64,000 nt of DNA from Bacillota bacterium (lineage in GTDB: Bacteria > Bacillota > Clostridia > Tissierellales > Gottschalkiaceae), in NCBI GenBank assembly GCA_023420895.1, contig JAEZUY010000007.1, positions 1-64,000 on the forward strand. The letters run 5' to 3'. Made by a program: the position numbers and the translations under genes. Every line of letters starts with the position of its first letter. Position 1 is the first letter of the stretch. The notes below the pieces were generated by a model, which worked only from the letters and a program-made list of their open reading frames with translations, was not told the origin of the DNA and made no database searches. Shown here piece after piece: positions 52,253 through 61,265 of this stretch.

Positions 52253-53617
52253 ATGAAAAAGAATTTTATAATTTTAATATTAGTGCTGGCTCTTATAGGC
52301 TCTTTAGTTTATATATTTATAAACAAAGAAGATAATAAAAAGTCTGAAAGTCAGGAAACAGTTTCAACATCGATTGAAGAATCTTCTAAAAGAGAGGAAT
52401 CTGATGATGAAGAAGAGGCTAAGTCTATGACTGATGAAATTATGAATGAAAATATGAGAAGAGTTATGGCAACTAAACTCAATATAAGAAAAGAGCCGGG
52501 TCTTGATAACGAACCGATAGGAACAGCAGGAATGAATACAGTTGTCAAACTTATAAATAAAGAGAGTGAAGACTGGGCGCTTGTAGAAGTAGAATTGAGC
52601 AATCTTAATAGAAGAGATGAAGAGGGGACAGCAATATTCTCAAATTCAGAAGGTGAAGATTTATATTTTATAAAGTCTGAGAATCTAGATGCAGAAGGAA
52701 ATTTTGTATCAGGAAATCAGTACTATATGAATACACAATATCTCACACAAGATGATAAATATGAATATACAGATATGTCTAATGCTAAGAATCCTTTTAA
52801 TTATGGCCTGTTATTCTATGATGAAAATGTGGCAAAAGTAATGGAAACGGAAATATGGAATAATATGAAAGATGAGCTTAAAGATAAAGGTTATGATGGA
52901 GTAAAAGTTGTTCCTTGTGCAAGAGATAAAATAGAAGATATGGTTGCTTCAGGAGAACTTGATGCGGTAGAATGTGCACCAAGTGATTTCGTTAATATGA
53001 ATTCGGAAGAGAAACAGATGGAAGCCTTTGGAAAGACTATGAACAAGGTTACAGAGAAATCAACTTATTCAGGGATAATAATTGCGAATAAAGACAGCGG
53101 TGTCGATAGAATAGAAGACATAGTAGGGAAAAAGATAGTGACTTGTATGCCTTATTCGGATTCTGGAAATCAGATTCAGAAATACTATCTGAAAAATAAT
53201 AAGGATATAGATATAGTAAAAGAAAGTGGAGATAATCTTGAAGAGAACACGAGATATCACCACGATGTATTTTTCAAAGTTGCATTGGGTCAGGCTGACG
53301 TAGGATTCTGCGGTGACTTTATACTGACAGATCCATATACTAGATTTGAAAAAAGTGCAAAAACTTTTAATGTTCCTATGAATAGTAAAGAAGATTTAGA
53401 TAAGCTGAAATCGAATGTGCAGTATTTCGAACTTAAAGGGATAAATGAGATTCCAAATAATCCTCACGCTTTAAGAGCAGAACTCTATGAAGATAAGAAA
53501 TTCAGAAACAGTCTTAAAGATGTAGTGGAGGATACCTATAACACTTACAGAGAAGATTTTGGACTTGTAGATGCTTATTCAGAAGAGTATGATTTTTTAA
53601 ATGAAATTCACGAATAA
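52253..53617 (+). CDS. Membrane-tethered SH3 and PhnD-like binding protein
   Basis: A 454-residue protein: N-terminal helix (5-24), an acidic Ser/Glu linker, a bacterial SH3-like domain (about 78-130; TKLNIRKEPGLDNEPIG, WALVEVEL), then a type II periplasmic-binding-protein domain (about 180-440). The latter has phosphate/phosphonate-binding (PhnD) features: VKVVPCARDKIEDMVASGELDAV, IANKDSGVDRIEDIVGKKIV and FFKVALGQADVGFCGDF. No phnC or phnE transporter genes are adjacent, so it may be a sensor. AAGGAGGT precedes ATG 15 bases after the PLD gene, indicating one operon. Confidence 0.85.
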   Translation: MKKNFIILILVLALIGSLVYIFINKEDNKKSESQETVSTSIEESSKREESDDEEEAKSMTDEIMNENMRRVMATKLNIRKEPGLDNEPIGTAGMNTVVKLINKESEDWALVEVELSNLNRRDEEGTAIFSNSEGEDLYFIKSENLDAEGNFVSGNQYYMNTQYLTQDDKYEYTDMSNAKNPFNYGLLFYDENVAKVMETEIWNNMKDELKDKGYDGVKVVPCARDKIEDMVASGELDAVECAPSDFVNMNSEEKQMEAFGKTMNKVTEKSTYSGIIIANKDSGVDRIEDIVGKKIVTCMPYSDSGNQIQKYYLKNNKDIDIVKESGDNLEENTRYHHDVFFKVALGQADVGFCGDFILTDPYTRFEKSAKTFNVPMNSKEDLDKLKSNVQYFELKGINEIPNNPHALRAELYEDKKFRNSLKDVVEDTYNTYREDFGLVDAYSEEYDFLNEIHE

Positions 53618-53630
53618 ATAAATTTTATAT

Positions 53631-53662
53631 AAAAAAGCTGGCAAATATAATTGTCAGCTTTT
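53631..53662 (+). terminator. Terminator after the SH3/PhnD-like gene
   Basis: AAAAAGCTGGCAA and TTGTCAGCTTTTT. Confidence 0.82.
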
Positions 53663-53725
53663 ATATTTTTTTAAGCTGATATATAATTATATCGAGAAAA
53701 TAAAATTAAGAGAGTTGGTGGAAGA

Positions 53726-54109
53726 ATGAAAGATTTTCCAAGCATAGATGAAGTAAATAAAATGTTAGATGAAATAGCGGAAGAAATTCCGAAACCAATT
53801 TATAAAGGACTGAATGGAGGAATAGTTCTTCTTCCAGACGAAAGAGAACATCCCAGAAGCAAGAACGGTTCACTCTTCATTTTAGGACAGTACAGAAGAG
53901 ATATCACTGGAAGAATGGTGGAGATATACTATGGTTCTTTTAAGAAAGTATTCTGGAACCTCAGAGGTGAAGCATTAAAAGAAAAACTCAGAGATACTCT
54001 TCATCATGAACTTACCCATCATTTAGAATCTATGGCAGGAGATATAGATTTAGAAGTTCAGGACGAAATAGATATGTGCCATTATGTTAAAATGAATTAT
54101 GCAGAATAA
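53726..54109 (+). CDS. Metallopeptidase family protein (minimal zincin, COG3824-like)
   Basis: A 127-residue protein with the zinc motif HHELTHHLE (HExxH plus downstream Glu), GGIVLLPDERE and LFILGQYRRD, matching the small MMP-like zincin family widespread in bacteria. The substrate is unknown. ATG behind GGTGGA; single-gene unit. Confidence 0.85.
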   Translation: MKDFPSIDEVNKMLDEIAEEIPKPIYKGLNGGIVLLPDEREHPRSKNGSLFILGQYRRDITGRMVEIYYGSFKKVFWNLRGEALKEKLRDTLHHELTHHLESMAGDIDLEVQDEIDMCHYVKMNYAE

Positions 54110-54122
54110 TAGAAGTATATTG

Positions 54123-54151
54123 AAAGACAGCAGTTTTCTGCTGTCTTTTTT
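54123..54151 (+). terminator. Terminator after the zincin gene
   Basis: AAAGACAGCAG, TTTT loop, CTGCTGTCTTTTTT. Confidence 0.87.
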
Positions 54152-54230
54152 GCAAGTTAAAAGTTATTGACTATAAATGAATATCGATATATATTAAGTT
54201 TATATTATATAAAGAAAGGAGGACTTATTT

Positions 54231-55169
54231 ATGAAAAAGGCTAAATGGCTGCTTGCTATACTAGGGATTATAATAGTTCTTACAGCTTTAGTAGCACCCG
54301 AAAAAATAAGTAATACGAAAGATTGGGTTGCTGAAAAAATAATGGGAACAGGAGAAGAAAGCTTTAAAGATATGAATGAAGAGGAAGTTCCCAGTGAGGA
54401 GGAGCAAGTACATACAGAAGCAGATGACAGTATAAACTTTGAAGAATGCACTGTATCCAGAGTAATTGACGGAGATACAATAGCAGTTTATATTGGGGGA
54501 TCTCAGTTTAAGGTTAGGATGATAGGAATAGAATCACCTGAATCTGTACATCCGGACGAAAGTAGAAACTCTCAAATGGGAATAGAAGCTGCTAATTTTA
54601 CAAAGTCTCAGCTTCCTGAAGGGAAAACTGTGTATTTGGAAAAAGATAAATCTGATACTGATGCATACGATAGAATTTTAAGATATGTATGGCTTGAAAA
54701 ACCGAGCAGTGAAAATCCAACAGATGTAGAAATTAAAGAAAAAATGCTGAATGCTATTATATTAGATAACGGATATGCTGCATCTTATACTTATGAGCCG
54801 GATGTCAAATATTCTTCACTATTCGATAGGATAGCAAATGAAGCTAAACAAAATCAATACGGAATTTGGGGAGAACAGAATAAAAGCGGTTATCAGAATG
54901 AACAGAATACTAATATAAACTACGCAGAAGAACAGTCAGTACCGACTCCAGAACTTGAGCCTGAACCTCAGACATACCAGACAACGAGTGCTTCACCTAA
55001 TGATCCTGCTTATTTATATTCTAATGGCCGTCCTATTGGAAATAAAAATAGCGGGATATATCATAATGAGGGACAGGATTCTTATCATAAAGTACTTATG
55101 AAAAATGCAGTAATTTTTGATAGTGAAGAAGAAGCTCAGAATGCAGGATTTAGAAGAGCAAAAAGATAA
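54231..55169 (+). CDS. Exported or membrane-anchored thermonuclease with C-terminal sunset-like domain
   Basis: A 312-residue protein: N-terminal helix (5-22), acidic linker, SNase domain (about 70-215) with active-site residues in DGDT (80-83), Arg96 and Glu104 (VRMIGIESPE) and Arg148 (YDRILRYVW), so it is likely active. A Pro/Glu linker follows, then a C-terminal GNKNSGIYHNEGQDSYHK and AQNAGFRRAKR module typical of secreted bacterial nucleases (metal- or DNA-binding). It degrades nucleic acid outside the membrane. ATG behind AAAGGAGG; the inactive-looking paralogue is at 26307-27311. Confidence 0.92.
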   Translation: MKKAKWLLAILGIIIVLTALVAPEKISNTKDWVAEKIMGTGEESFKDMNEEEVPSEEEQVHTEADDSINFEECTVSRVIDGDTIAVYIGGSQFKVRMIGIESPESVHPDESRNSQMGIEAANFTKSQLPEGKTVYLEKDKSDTDAYDRILRYVWLEKPSSENPTDVEIKEKMLNAIILDNGYAASYTYEPDVKYSSLFDRIANEAKQNQYGIWGEQNKSGYQNEQNTNINYAEEQSVPTPELEPEPQTYQTTSASPNDPAYLYSNGRPIGNKNSGIYHNEGQDSYHKVLMKNAVIFDSEEEAQNAGFRRAKR

Positions 55170-55189
55170 TATTTTAAGTCAATAAATAA

Positions 55190-55224
55190 AAATACTGTCT
55201 GCTTATAAGCAGACAGTATTTTTT
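55190..55224. terminator. Bidirectional terminator between nuclease and lipoprotein
   Basis: AATACTGTCTGCTTA and its complement TAAGCAGACAGTATT with U-tracts. Confidence 0.87.
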
Positions 55225-55651
55225 ATTCTAAATTTCTATCTTTTATTTTTATAAATTCTTTATATAGATCCTGAAGCGCTTCTCCGCTTTCGCCTTTGAA
55301 TTTTTCAGCTTCTTCTCTTATCTGGTAAAGTTCTTCAAGTGCAGCTTTGGCCTCTTCAGAAAGATTTTCAATTTTTGTAGCGCCTGTTTCTGCATCAGAG
55401 TCTTCACTATATCCTGTGCTGAACTGTTTATGTATTTTTGAAATTTCCTGATTTATTTCTTTAAGAAATTCTCCTTTTTTTATGTCTGCAGTTTCTTCTT
55501 CATCTATTTCTTCTTTTTCCGGTTCAGAACTTTCAGTTTCTACTTGTGTATCTGTACTTTCAGTTTCTTTAGAAGTGTCTCCTCCTGAACATCCTGCAGC
55601 AGAAACTAGAAGAAGTGCTGCCATTGAAAACAGTGCAAGTTTTCTTTTCAT
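55223..55651 (-). CDS. Small lipoprotein of unknown function
   Basis: A 142-residue protein with signal peptide and lipobox SAAGC (Cys about 21), a Thr/Ser/Glu-rich linker and a C-terminal helical part (LSEEAKAALEELYQIREEAE). ATG at 55651 follows AGAGGTGAT. No family recognised. Confidence 0.82.
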   Translation of the reverse strand: MKRKLALFSMAALLLVSAAGCSGGDTSKETESTDTQVETESSEPEKEEIDEEETADIKKGEFLKEINQEISKIHKQFSTGYSEDSDAETGATKIENLSEEAKAALEELYQIREEAEKFKGESGEALQDLYKEFIKIKDRNLE

Positions 55652-55844
55652 TTTAATCACCTCTGTTATATTTCTAGAATAATCACTTTATAGTTAACTG
55701 ATAAAGCAGTTTACAATCATATTTATAACATATTTTTATGAAAATTTAAATAGGTTATGTTGAAAAAAATATTCATCATAAAGAAAGTAAACAATTATTT
55801 AAATAAACTGTGATAGAATATTACGGAAAGCAGGTGGTTAATTG

Positions 55845-56771
55845 ATGGAGAACAATAGAAATATGGAATTAAAAGGTCATTTGACAGCTATCATTACAAT
55901 AATGATCTGGGGAACTACTTTCATATCGACTAAATTTCTTTTAGAGGGATTTGCGCCAATTGAAATACTTTTCTACAGATTTCTTCTAGGAACTTTTGCT
56001 CTTTTTATAGCAAAACCCAAAATACTGAGAGTGAGAAATAAAAGTGAGCATAAGTATTTTTTTATAGCCGGAATAACCGGAGTAACTTTATATTTTCTAT
56101 TTGAGAATATAGCTCTGACTATGACGGAAGCATCGAATCTTGGAATAATAGTTTCAGTTTCTCCTTTCTTTACGGCAATTCTTTCACAGTTTTTTCTTCC
56201 GAAAGAAAAGTTAAAACTGCAGTTTTTCATAGGCTTCGTATTTGCAATGTCAGGAATAATCATAATAACCTTATTCGGAGCTAAAAACTTCAGTATAAAT
56301 CCAGTAGGAGATATTTTAGGAGTGCTTGCTGCATTTGTGTGGTCAGTATATTCCATTTCAATGAAAAAACTGGGAAATCTAAATTACAGCACGATTCAGG
56401 TCACTAGAAGAGTATTTGCAATCGGTCTTGTATTTATGATTCCTTTTCTTTTCATACTCGATTTTAAAGCGGATATATCCAGATTCGGAAATCTGTTTTA
56501 CCTGGGAAATCTTCTGTATCTGGGACTGGGCGCCTCTGCAATATGTTTCGCTACATGGAACTGGTCTGTTAAGATATTAGGGGCAATAAGAACTAGTGTA
56601 TACGTCTATCTTATACCAGTCATAACTCTCATAGCATCGGCAATTCTGCTTAAAGAACCGATAACAGTATATAAAATTATAGGAACAGTTTTAATTCTCA
56701 TAGGTCTTTTAATATCAGAAAATAAACTTACTGAAAGAATGAAAAGAAGACTTATAGAAAAGAGAAGCTGA
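55845..56771 (+). CDS. EamA-family (DMT) transporter
   Basis: A full-length ten-helix transporter of 308 residues with two EamA repeats: GTTFISTKFLLEGFAPIEI with FYRF in the first, and GDILGVLAAFVWSVYSISMK with LLKEPITVYKIIGTVLILIG in the second. It probably exports a metabolite or amino acid; substrate unknown. ATG at 55845, seven bases after AGGTGG. Confidence 0.92.
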   Translation: MENNRNMELKGHLTAIITIMIWGTTFISTKFLLEGFAPIEILFYRFLLGTFALFIAKPKILRVRNKSEHKYFFIAGITGVTLYFLFENIALTMTEASNLGIIVSVSPFFTAILSQFFLPKEKLKLQFFIGFVFAMSGIIIITLFGAKNFSINPVGDILGVLAAFVWSVYSISMKKLGNLNYSTIQVTRRVFAIGLVFMIPFLFILDFKADISRFGNLFYLGNLLYLGLGASAICFATWNWSVKILGAIRTSVYVYLIPVITLIASAILLKEPITVYKIIGTVLILIGLLISENKLTERMKRRLIEKRS

Positions 56772-56857
56772 AAGTATTAGTTAGTAGTATTCAATATAAG
56801 GGTATAAATATATTAGTACGTGAATTATAAATGAATGTAGAGAGGACTGAATCCCCA

Positions 56858-57661
56858 ATGAAGATAATTAAAATAGATGATAGCAGAAGGATTATAATCA
56901 TTAGAGGAAATGACGGAAAATATAGAACTGTAAGACCTGAAATTATGGGATATAGCGACTATAAAGAAGGGGATTATGTTAAAGTGGATAAGACCCCTGA
57001 TGGAAGACTCGTAATAGTTGAGAAAACTTACGGACTTCAGAAAGATGATAAAAGTTCATTAGATATGTTCGGAGTGCCTGAAGCGCCGGAAATACCTGAA
57101 CCTCCGCCAATTCCGATGAGTCATGATATGATGTCGTTTGATGAGGAGCTCGATATAGAAGAAGATATAGAAGATCAGTTCCTGGACTCTATTTCAGTAG
57201 CAGACAGTGTCAGTTTTTCGGATGTGAGAACGGGTACAAAAAAGAAAAAGAAAGACTCTAATATAAATAAATCTAAAGCAGAAAAAGTTCCCGAAAAACC
57301 TAAAAATAGACCAGAGCAGAAAATAAATCAGAATCAGACTAGGAATAAAAATGATGATATAATAGAAAATATTAAAAAGAAGTATGAAACTAAAGTAAGC
57401 GAATATAAGGCAAACCAAGGCAAAACAAGTTATACCGGAAAGACAAAAGCCGGAAAGTTCGGAGTTAACAAAATACTTTATATTTTGCTGGCATTCTTCT
57501 TTGGCGGCTTTGGAGTTCACAAATTTTATGCAAGAAAATACTTTATGGGATTTATTTACCTGATTTTTTCATGGACATATGTTCCAGTGGTATTAGGTTT
57601 CATAGAAGCACTGCTGGCTCTTTCAAAGCCTGCAGACAGTGAAGGAAAGATATGGATTTAA
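56858..57661 (+). CDS. TM2-domain protein with small N-terminal beta domain
   Basis: About 267 residues: an N-terminal beta-rich segment (IIKIDDSRRIIIIRGNDG, GDYVKVDKTPDGRLVIV) resembling an OB or KOW-like fold, a long disordered acidic-then-basic linker with Pro and Lys/Asn repeats, and a C-terminal TM2 domain (AFFFGGFGVHKFYARKY, GFIYLIFSWTYVPVVLGFIEAL). TM2 hairpins span the membrane twice. ATG at 56858 follows AGAGGA by about a dozen bases; ATG 56831 has no Shine-Dalgarno. Role unknown. Confidence 0.82.
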   Translation: MKIIKIDDSRRIIIIRGNDGKYRTVRPEIMGYSDYKEGDYVKVDKTPDGRLVIVEKTYGLQKDDKSSLDMFGVPEAPEIPEPPPIPMSHDMMSFDEELDIEEDIEDQFLDSISVADSVSFSDVRTGTKKKKKDSNINKSKAEKVPEKPKNRPEQKINQNQTRNKNDDIIENIKKKYETKVSEYKANQGKTSYTGKTKAGKFGVNKILYILLAFFFGGFGVHKFYARKYFMGFIYLIFSWTYVPVVLGFIEALLALSKPADSEGKIWI

Positions 57662-57675
57662 TTAAATATATAATC

Positions 57676-57710
57676 GACTCTGAATAAAATCAGAGTCTTT
57701 ATTTTTTTTG
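57676..57710 (+). terminator. Terminator after the TM2 gene
   Basis: GACTCTGA, ATAAAAT loop, TCAGAGTC, T-rich tail. Confidence 0.8.
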
Positions 57711-57866
57711 AAAATAGAATAATAGTATATGTTAATAAAAATTTTAGATAATTATTATAAAAACTAAATAAAAGCGGTCTAATTATAAATAATGAATATA
57801 TAAATATGATGTATAATTAAAATATGCAGAGATGTTCTGCAGTATTTCATACGAGAGGTGATTTCT

Positions 57867-59045
57867 TTGGTTAATTTAGAAGATTACGTAAAAGATATTT
57901 TTCAAAAGATGGATGAAGACGAAGAGGATATGAAAAAACTCAATATCATGACCATGGGAAAAACCGGAACCGGAAAAAGCACTTTAATAAATGCCGTATT
58001 CGGCAAAGAAGTAGTGGAAACCGGTATAGGAGAACCAGTAACTAAGAATCTTGAAAAAATAGAGATGAAAGACAATCCCGTAGCAATATATGATACCAGG
58101 GGAATAGAAATGGATTCTGAAGGACAGAGAGAGTCGAGAGAAGAAATTTTAAATGAGATAGAAAGAAGAGCAAATCTAGGGGATCCTGATGAGAGAATCC
58201 ACATTATATGGTACTGCATAAATTCAGGCGGAAACAGAATAGAAGATTATGAAATTGAAATTATAGAAAAGATGAATGAAATTGCGCCGGTCATAATTGT
58301 TCTTACGCAGTCTATAGGAACTGAAGCGGTGGAATTTGCTAAATATATAAAAAGCCAGAATGTAGATTATGACGGGCTTATAACAGTGCTTGCAAAAGAT
58401 TATGAATTCAGAGGTGTGAAAGTCGAGGCTCACGGTCTCAATGAGCTTATAGATATAACTTGCAATATGCTTGATGAAGGTGTGAGAAGATCGTTTATAA
58501 ATGCTCAGAAAATAGATCTTAGAAGAAAAGGAATGCTTTCAGCTGATCAGGTAAAGAAGGCTATGAAGGCCGCGGCAGTAGTAGGAGCAGTTCCGATACC
58601 GTTTTCTGATGCTGGAGTTTTAGTTCCGCTTCAGACACTTATGCTTGGTAAAATCACGTCGACTTACGGTTTTAATAATGAAGAAGATTTAGTTAAGACT
58701 ATACTGAGCGGTGCAGTCGGAATGGGCGGAACTACCTTTATAGGAAGAAGCATAGTTTCAAATGCGGCTAAATTTATTCCTGGAGGAAATTTAGTAGGAG
58801 GAGCGATAAGCGGAACTACTGCGGCTGTAGTTACAGGCGCACTAGGATATGCCTATATAAACGTTCTTAATTTTATCGCCGCTGAAAACAACAGAGGAAG
58901 AAAAGTTTCTAATGATATAATAGTTTCTATGATGAAAAAGTATTTTAAAGAAAATTCAGCCAAAGGAACAAAACTTCTTAAAGGTCTGGGAATTGATGAA
59001 AATGAAGAATCAAGTTCCGAGAATTCTGATGAGAATTTATCATAA
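57867..59045 (+). CDS. P-loop GTPase with C-terminal hydrophobic DUF697-like domain, copy 1
   Basis: A 392-residue protein. G1 is MGKTGTGKSTLINAVFG, a Thr for G2 is in GEPVTKN, G3 is YDTRGIEM; where NKxD or TKxD is expected the strand ends in VLTQSIGTEA. A shared motif IWYCINSGGNRIEDYE follows G3. The C-terminal half has PIPFSDAGVLVPLQTLMLG and a Gly/Ala-rich hydrophobic helix pair that could insert in membranes. TTG at 57867 follows GAGAGGTGAT. The 205 bases upstream hold only the TM2-gene terminator and AT-rich sequence. It forms a tandem pair with the next gene. Confidence 0.85.
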   Translation: MVNLEDYVKDIFQKMDEDEEDMKKLNIMTMGKTGTGKSTLINAVFGKEVVETGIGEPVTKNLEKIEMKDNPVAIYDTRGIEMDSEGQRESREEILNEIERRANLGDPDERIHIIWYCINSGGNRIEDYEIEIIEKMNEIAPVIIVLTQSIGTEAVEFAKYIKSQNVDYDGLITVLAKDYEFRGVKVEAHGLNELIDITCNMLDEGVRRSFINAQKIDLRRKGMLSADQVKKAMKAAAVVGAVPIPFSDAGVLVPLQTLMLGKITSTYGFNNEEDLVKTILSGAVGMGGTTFIGRSIVSNAAKFIPGGNLVGGAISGTTAAVVTGALGYAYINVLNFIAAENNRGRKVSNDIIVSMMKKYFKENSAKGTKLLKGLGIDENEESSSENSDENLS

Positions 59046-59100
59046 AATGAATATGAATAAGACTGATGTTTTCGATTTTTAAAAATAAGAGGTGAAATAA

Positions 59101-60165
59101 ATGCCCTTAGCAAATGTTATAGTTATGGGAAAGACGGGTGCAGGAAAAAGCACCCTTATAAACAGTCTGTTTGGAGAGCCGGTTCTTGAAACAGGAATGG
59201 GGAAACCTATAACGCAGGGAATTCTTACAGTAGAGAATGAAAATGTTCCGCTGAGAGTTTATGACACAAGAGGTCTTGAACTCAAAGAAGAGACTCAGGA
59301 ACAGACAGTTGAAGATATAAAATATCTGATGAAAGACAAGGCAAAGTCGGGAAATCCCGAGGAGTTTATACATTATATATGGTACTGTATAAATTCACGT
59401 TCAAACAGAGTAGAAGAATATGAAATTAATCTTATGAAGAAATTATCGGAATATGCTGAAGTCATAGCGGTGATAACTCAGGCGATGAGCGAAAACTGGA
59501 AAAATCTGGCTGAAGAGATAGAGAATAAAGAAGTTCCAGTTTTAAAAATCATTCCTGTGATGTCTCTGGATTATGAAATAGGTTCAGGACAGAAAATAGA
59601 ATCTTTCGGGATAGACGAACTGGTAAAAGTCAGTATTGAAAACATAGACAGAGCTGTAGAAAAAGCATCAGCATACTCTGAATTTGAACAGGTAGAAGGA
59701 AAATCTGAAAAAGCCAGAAAAGCAGTAAAAAGACATTCAGCACTTGCATTTGCAACCGGTATGACGCCGATACCTTTTCAGGATGCATTTCTTCTAGTTC
59801 CGAATGAAGTTGCTATGATAAACAGAATAAATAAAATATTAGGCGTTAAACTCGATAAAGAATCTATAAAGATTTTAGTGACAGGAATAACAGGGACTGT
59901 AGGTGCGACGGTGGCAGGAAAAACTGTTGTATCGAATATATTTAAGCTTGTTCCCGGAATAGGGACTGCAGCAGGAGGAGCAATAAGCGGAAGCACTGCA
60001 TCTTTTCTGACGGCTGCTCTTGGATATGCGTATATAGAAGTTGCAAGCGTTATTATAAAGAATCAGCATATGGGAAAAAAGACAGATATGAAAGAATTTT
60101 CAGAACTTCTTAAGAATAAGTATATGGAATATCTTAAAAAAGGAAAGAAGTCTTTAAACAAGTAA
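59101..60165 (+). CDS. P-loop GTPase with C-terminal hydrophobic DUF697-like domain, copy 2
   Basis: A 354-residue paralogue of the previous gene. G1 VMGKTGAGKSTLINSLFG, G2 region GKPITQG, G3 YDTRGLEL, shared IWYCINSRSNRVEEYE, and again a non-canonical G4 (VITQAMSENW). The C-terminal TPIPFQDAFLLVPNEVAMI and Gly/Ala-rich helices match copy 1. It lacks the about 30-residue N-terminal extension and the Ser/Glu tail of copy 1. ATG behind AAGAGGTGA, 55 bases after copy 1. The two may form a heteromer. Confidence 0.85.
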   Translation: MPLANVIVMGKTGAGKSTLINSLFGEPVLETGMGKPITQGILTVENENVPLRVYDTRGLELKEETQEQTVEDIKYLMKDKAKSGNPEEFIHYIWYCINSRSNRVEEYEINLMKKLSEYAEVIAVITQAMSENWKNLAEEIENKEVPVLKIIPVMSLDYEIGSGQKIESFGIDELVKVSIENIDRAVEKASAYSEFEQVEGKSEKARKAVKRHSALAFATGMTPIPFQDAFLLVPNEVAMINRINKILGVKLDKESIKILVTGITGTVGATVAGKTVVSNIFKLVPGIGTAAGGAISGSTASFLTAALGYAYIEVASVIIKNQHMGKKTDMKEFSELLKNKYMEYLKKGKKSLNK

Positions 60166-60176
60166 ATAATGTCGGT

Positions 60177-60197
60177 CCGCCAGGCTTGTCCTGGCGG
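60177..60197. other. GC-rich hairpin after the GTPase pair
   Basis: CCGCCAGG, CTTGT loop, CCTGGCGG: eight GC-rich pairs in an AT-rich region, without a U-tract on either side. It could be a terminator without U-tail, an mRNA end or a protein site. Confidence 0.55.
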
Positions 60198-60249
60198 CTA
60201 TTCTATGATAAAATGTATATAAGAGTATTTAGAAAAGGAATGAAGATAT

Positions 60250-60651
60250 ATGGGGAAACTGCTTAAGTACATTCCGGATAAACTTCTCAAAAATATTCAT
60301 AAAAAAGCAGAAAATATATGCAAATCTCTCACAAGAGAGATGGAGAGAAGAATATCTGCTGACTATCAGAAATATACACTCGACTATTTCAGCGATAATC
60401 CGGGAACAGCCATACTTTATAACAAGACAGATTTGGATTATCTTACATTGTGGGCTGATAATGATGCAATGAAGAACGGCTACGATTTGAATCCTTTCTG
60501 GGAAGATTCAATTACTTATGACGAGTATAATTTTGCAAGGATAAAAGTTTACAGATCATTGCATTCGTACATAATAAAAGATGCCGAAGACTATAAAAAA
60601 GAAATATACTTCAATCCTTCTCTTTTTGCTAATTCGGGATGGGAACTATAA
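60250..60651 (+). CDS. Hypothetical protein
   Basis: A 133-residue protein without membrane helices, mostly helical and rich in Tyr, Asp and Lys (DYFSDNPGTAILYNKTD, YDEYNFARIKVYRSLHSY). It ends two bases before the Shine-Dalgarno of the next gene, so both are co-transcribed. I recognise no family. Confidence 0.7.
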   Translation: MGKLLKYIPDKLLKNIHKKAENICKSLTREMERRISADYQKYTLDYFSDNPGTAILYNKTDLDYLTLWADNDAMKNGYDLNPFWEDSITYDEYNFARIKVYRSLHSYIIKDAEDYKKEIYFNPSLFANSGWEL

Positions 60652-60665
60652 TAGGAGGAATAGAT

Positions 60666-61223
60666 TTGGAAAAATTCATAGATTTGAAATACAGACCAGG
60701 TCTCCGCGCGATAAAAACAGCAGTTGCAATTTTCTGCTGCATGATGATAGGAAACATTTTCTGGTTCAGCAACCCATTTTACTCTATAATACCGACAATT
60801 CTGTGCATACAGCCTACTTATATGCAGTCTAAGTCGATGGGACTTCACAGACTGGCGGGCACTGCAATAGCGAGTATATTCAGTATGATAACGCTCCATA
60901 TAATATATGCTCTTCCGATATCGAGCGGCTGGGGAAGAACATGGGTAGTTCCAATCATGACTCTTCTGATAATAGCTCTGTGTAATTACTTGAGACTGAA
61001 GAGTGCAGTAATTACTGCATGTATAACTTTTACAGTTATAATATTTACAGATTCTCTTCAGGACTACTCCACAATAGAGCACGTTATGTACAGATCAATC
61101 GATACATTTATAGGGGTTGGAGTAGGACTTATGGTGAATAAATACTTTTTCAGAAAAAAGAGTCTGGAACAGCTTGAAAAATTTAAGAAACTCGATGTTG
61201 AAGATTTTTTCGAAGACATGTAG
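60666..61223 (+). CDS. Aromatic acid exporter/FUSC-like small membrane protein
   Basis: A 185-residue protein with five to six helices. DLKYRPGLRAIKTAVAIFCC and ALCNYLRLKSAVITACITFT are characteristic of the ArAE_1 (DUF939) N-terminal domain; the usual C-terminal cytoplasmic domain is missing. TTG at 60666 lies seven bases behind AGGAGG; the frame extends upstream over the previous gene but without support. Confidence 0.83.
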   Translation: MEKFIDLKYRPGLRAIKTAVAIFCCMMIGNIFWFSNPFYSIIPTILCIQPTYMQSKSMGLHRLAGTAIASIFSMITLHIIYALPISSGWGRTWVVPIMTLLIIALCNYLRLKSAVITACITFTVIIFTDSLQDYSTIEHVMYRSIDTFIGVGVGLMVNKYFFRKKSLEQLEKFKKLDVEDFFEDM

Positions 61224-61265
61224 GACTGTATACTATAAGAATACCATTTGGAAAGGACGATTTGA

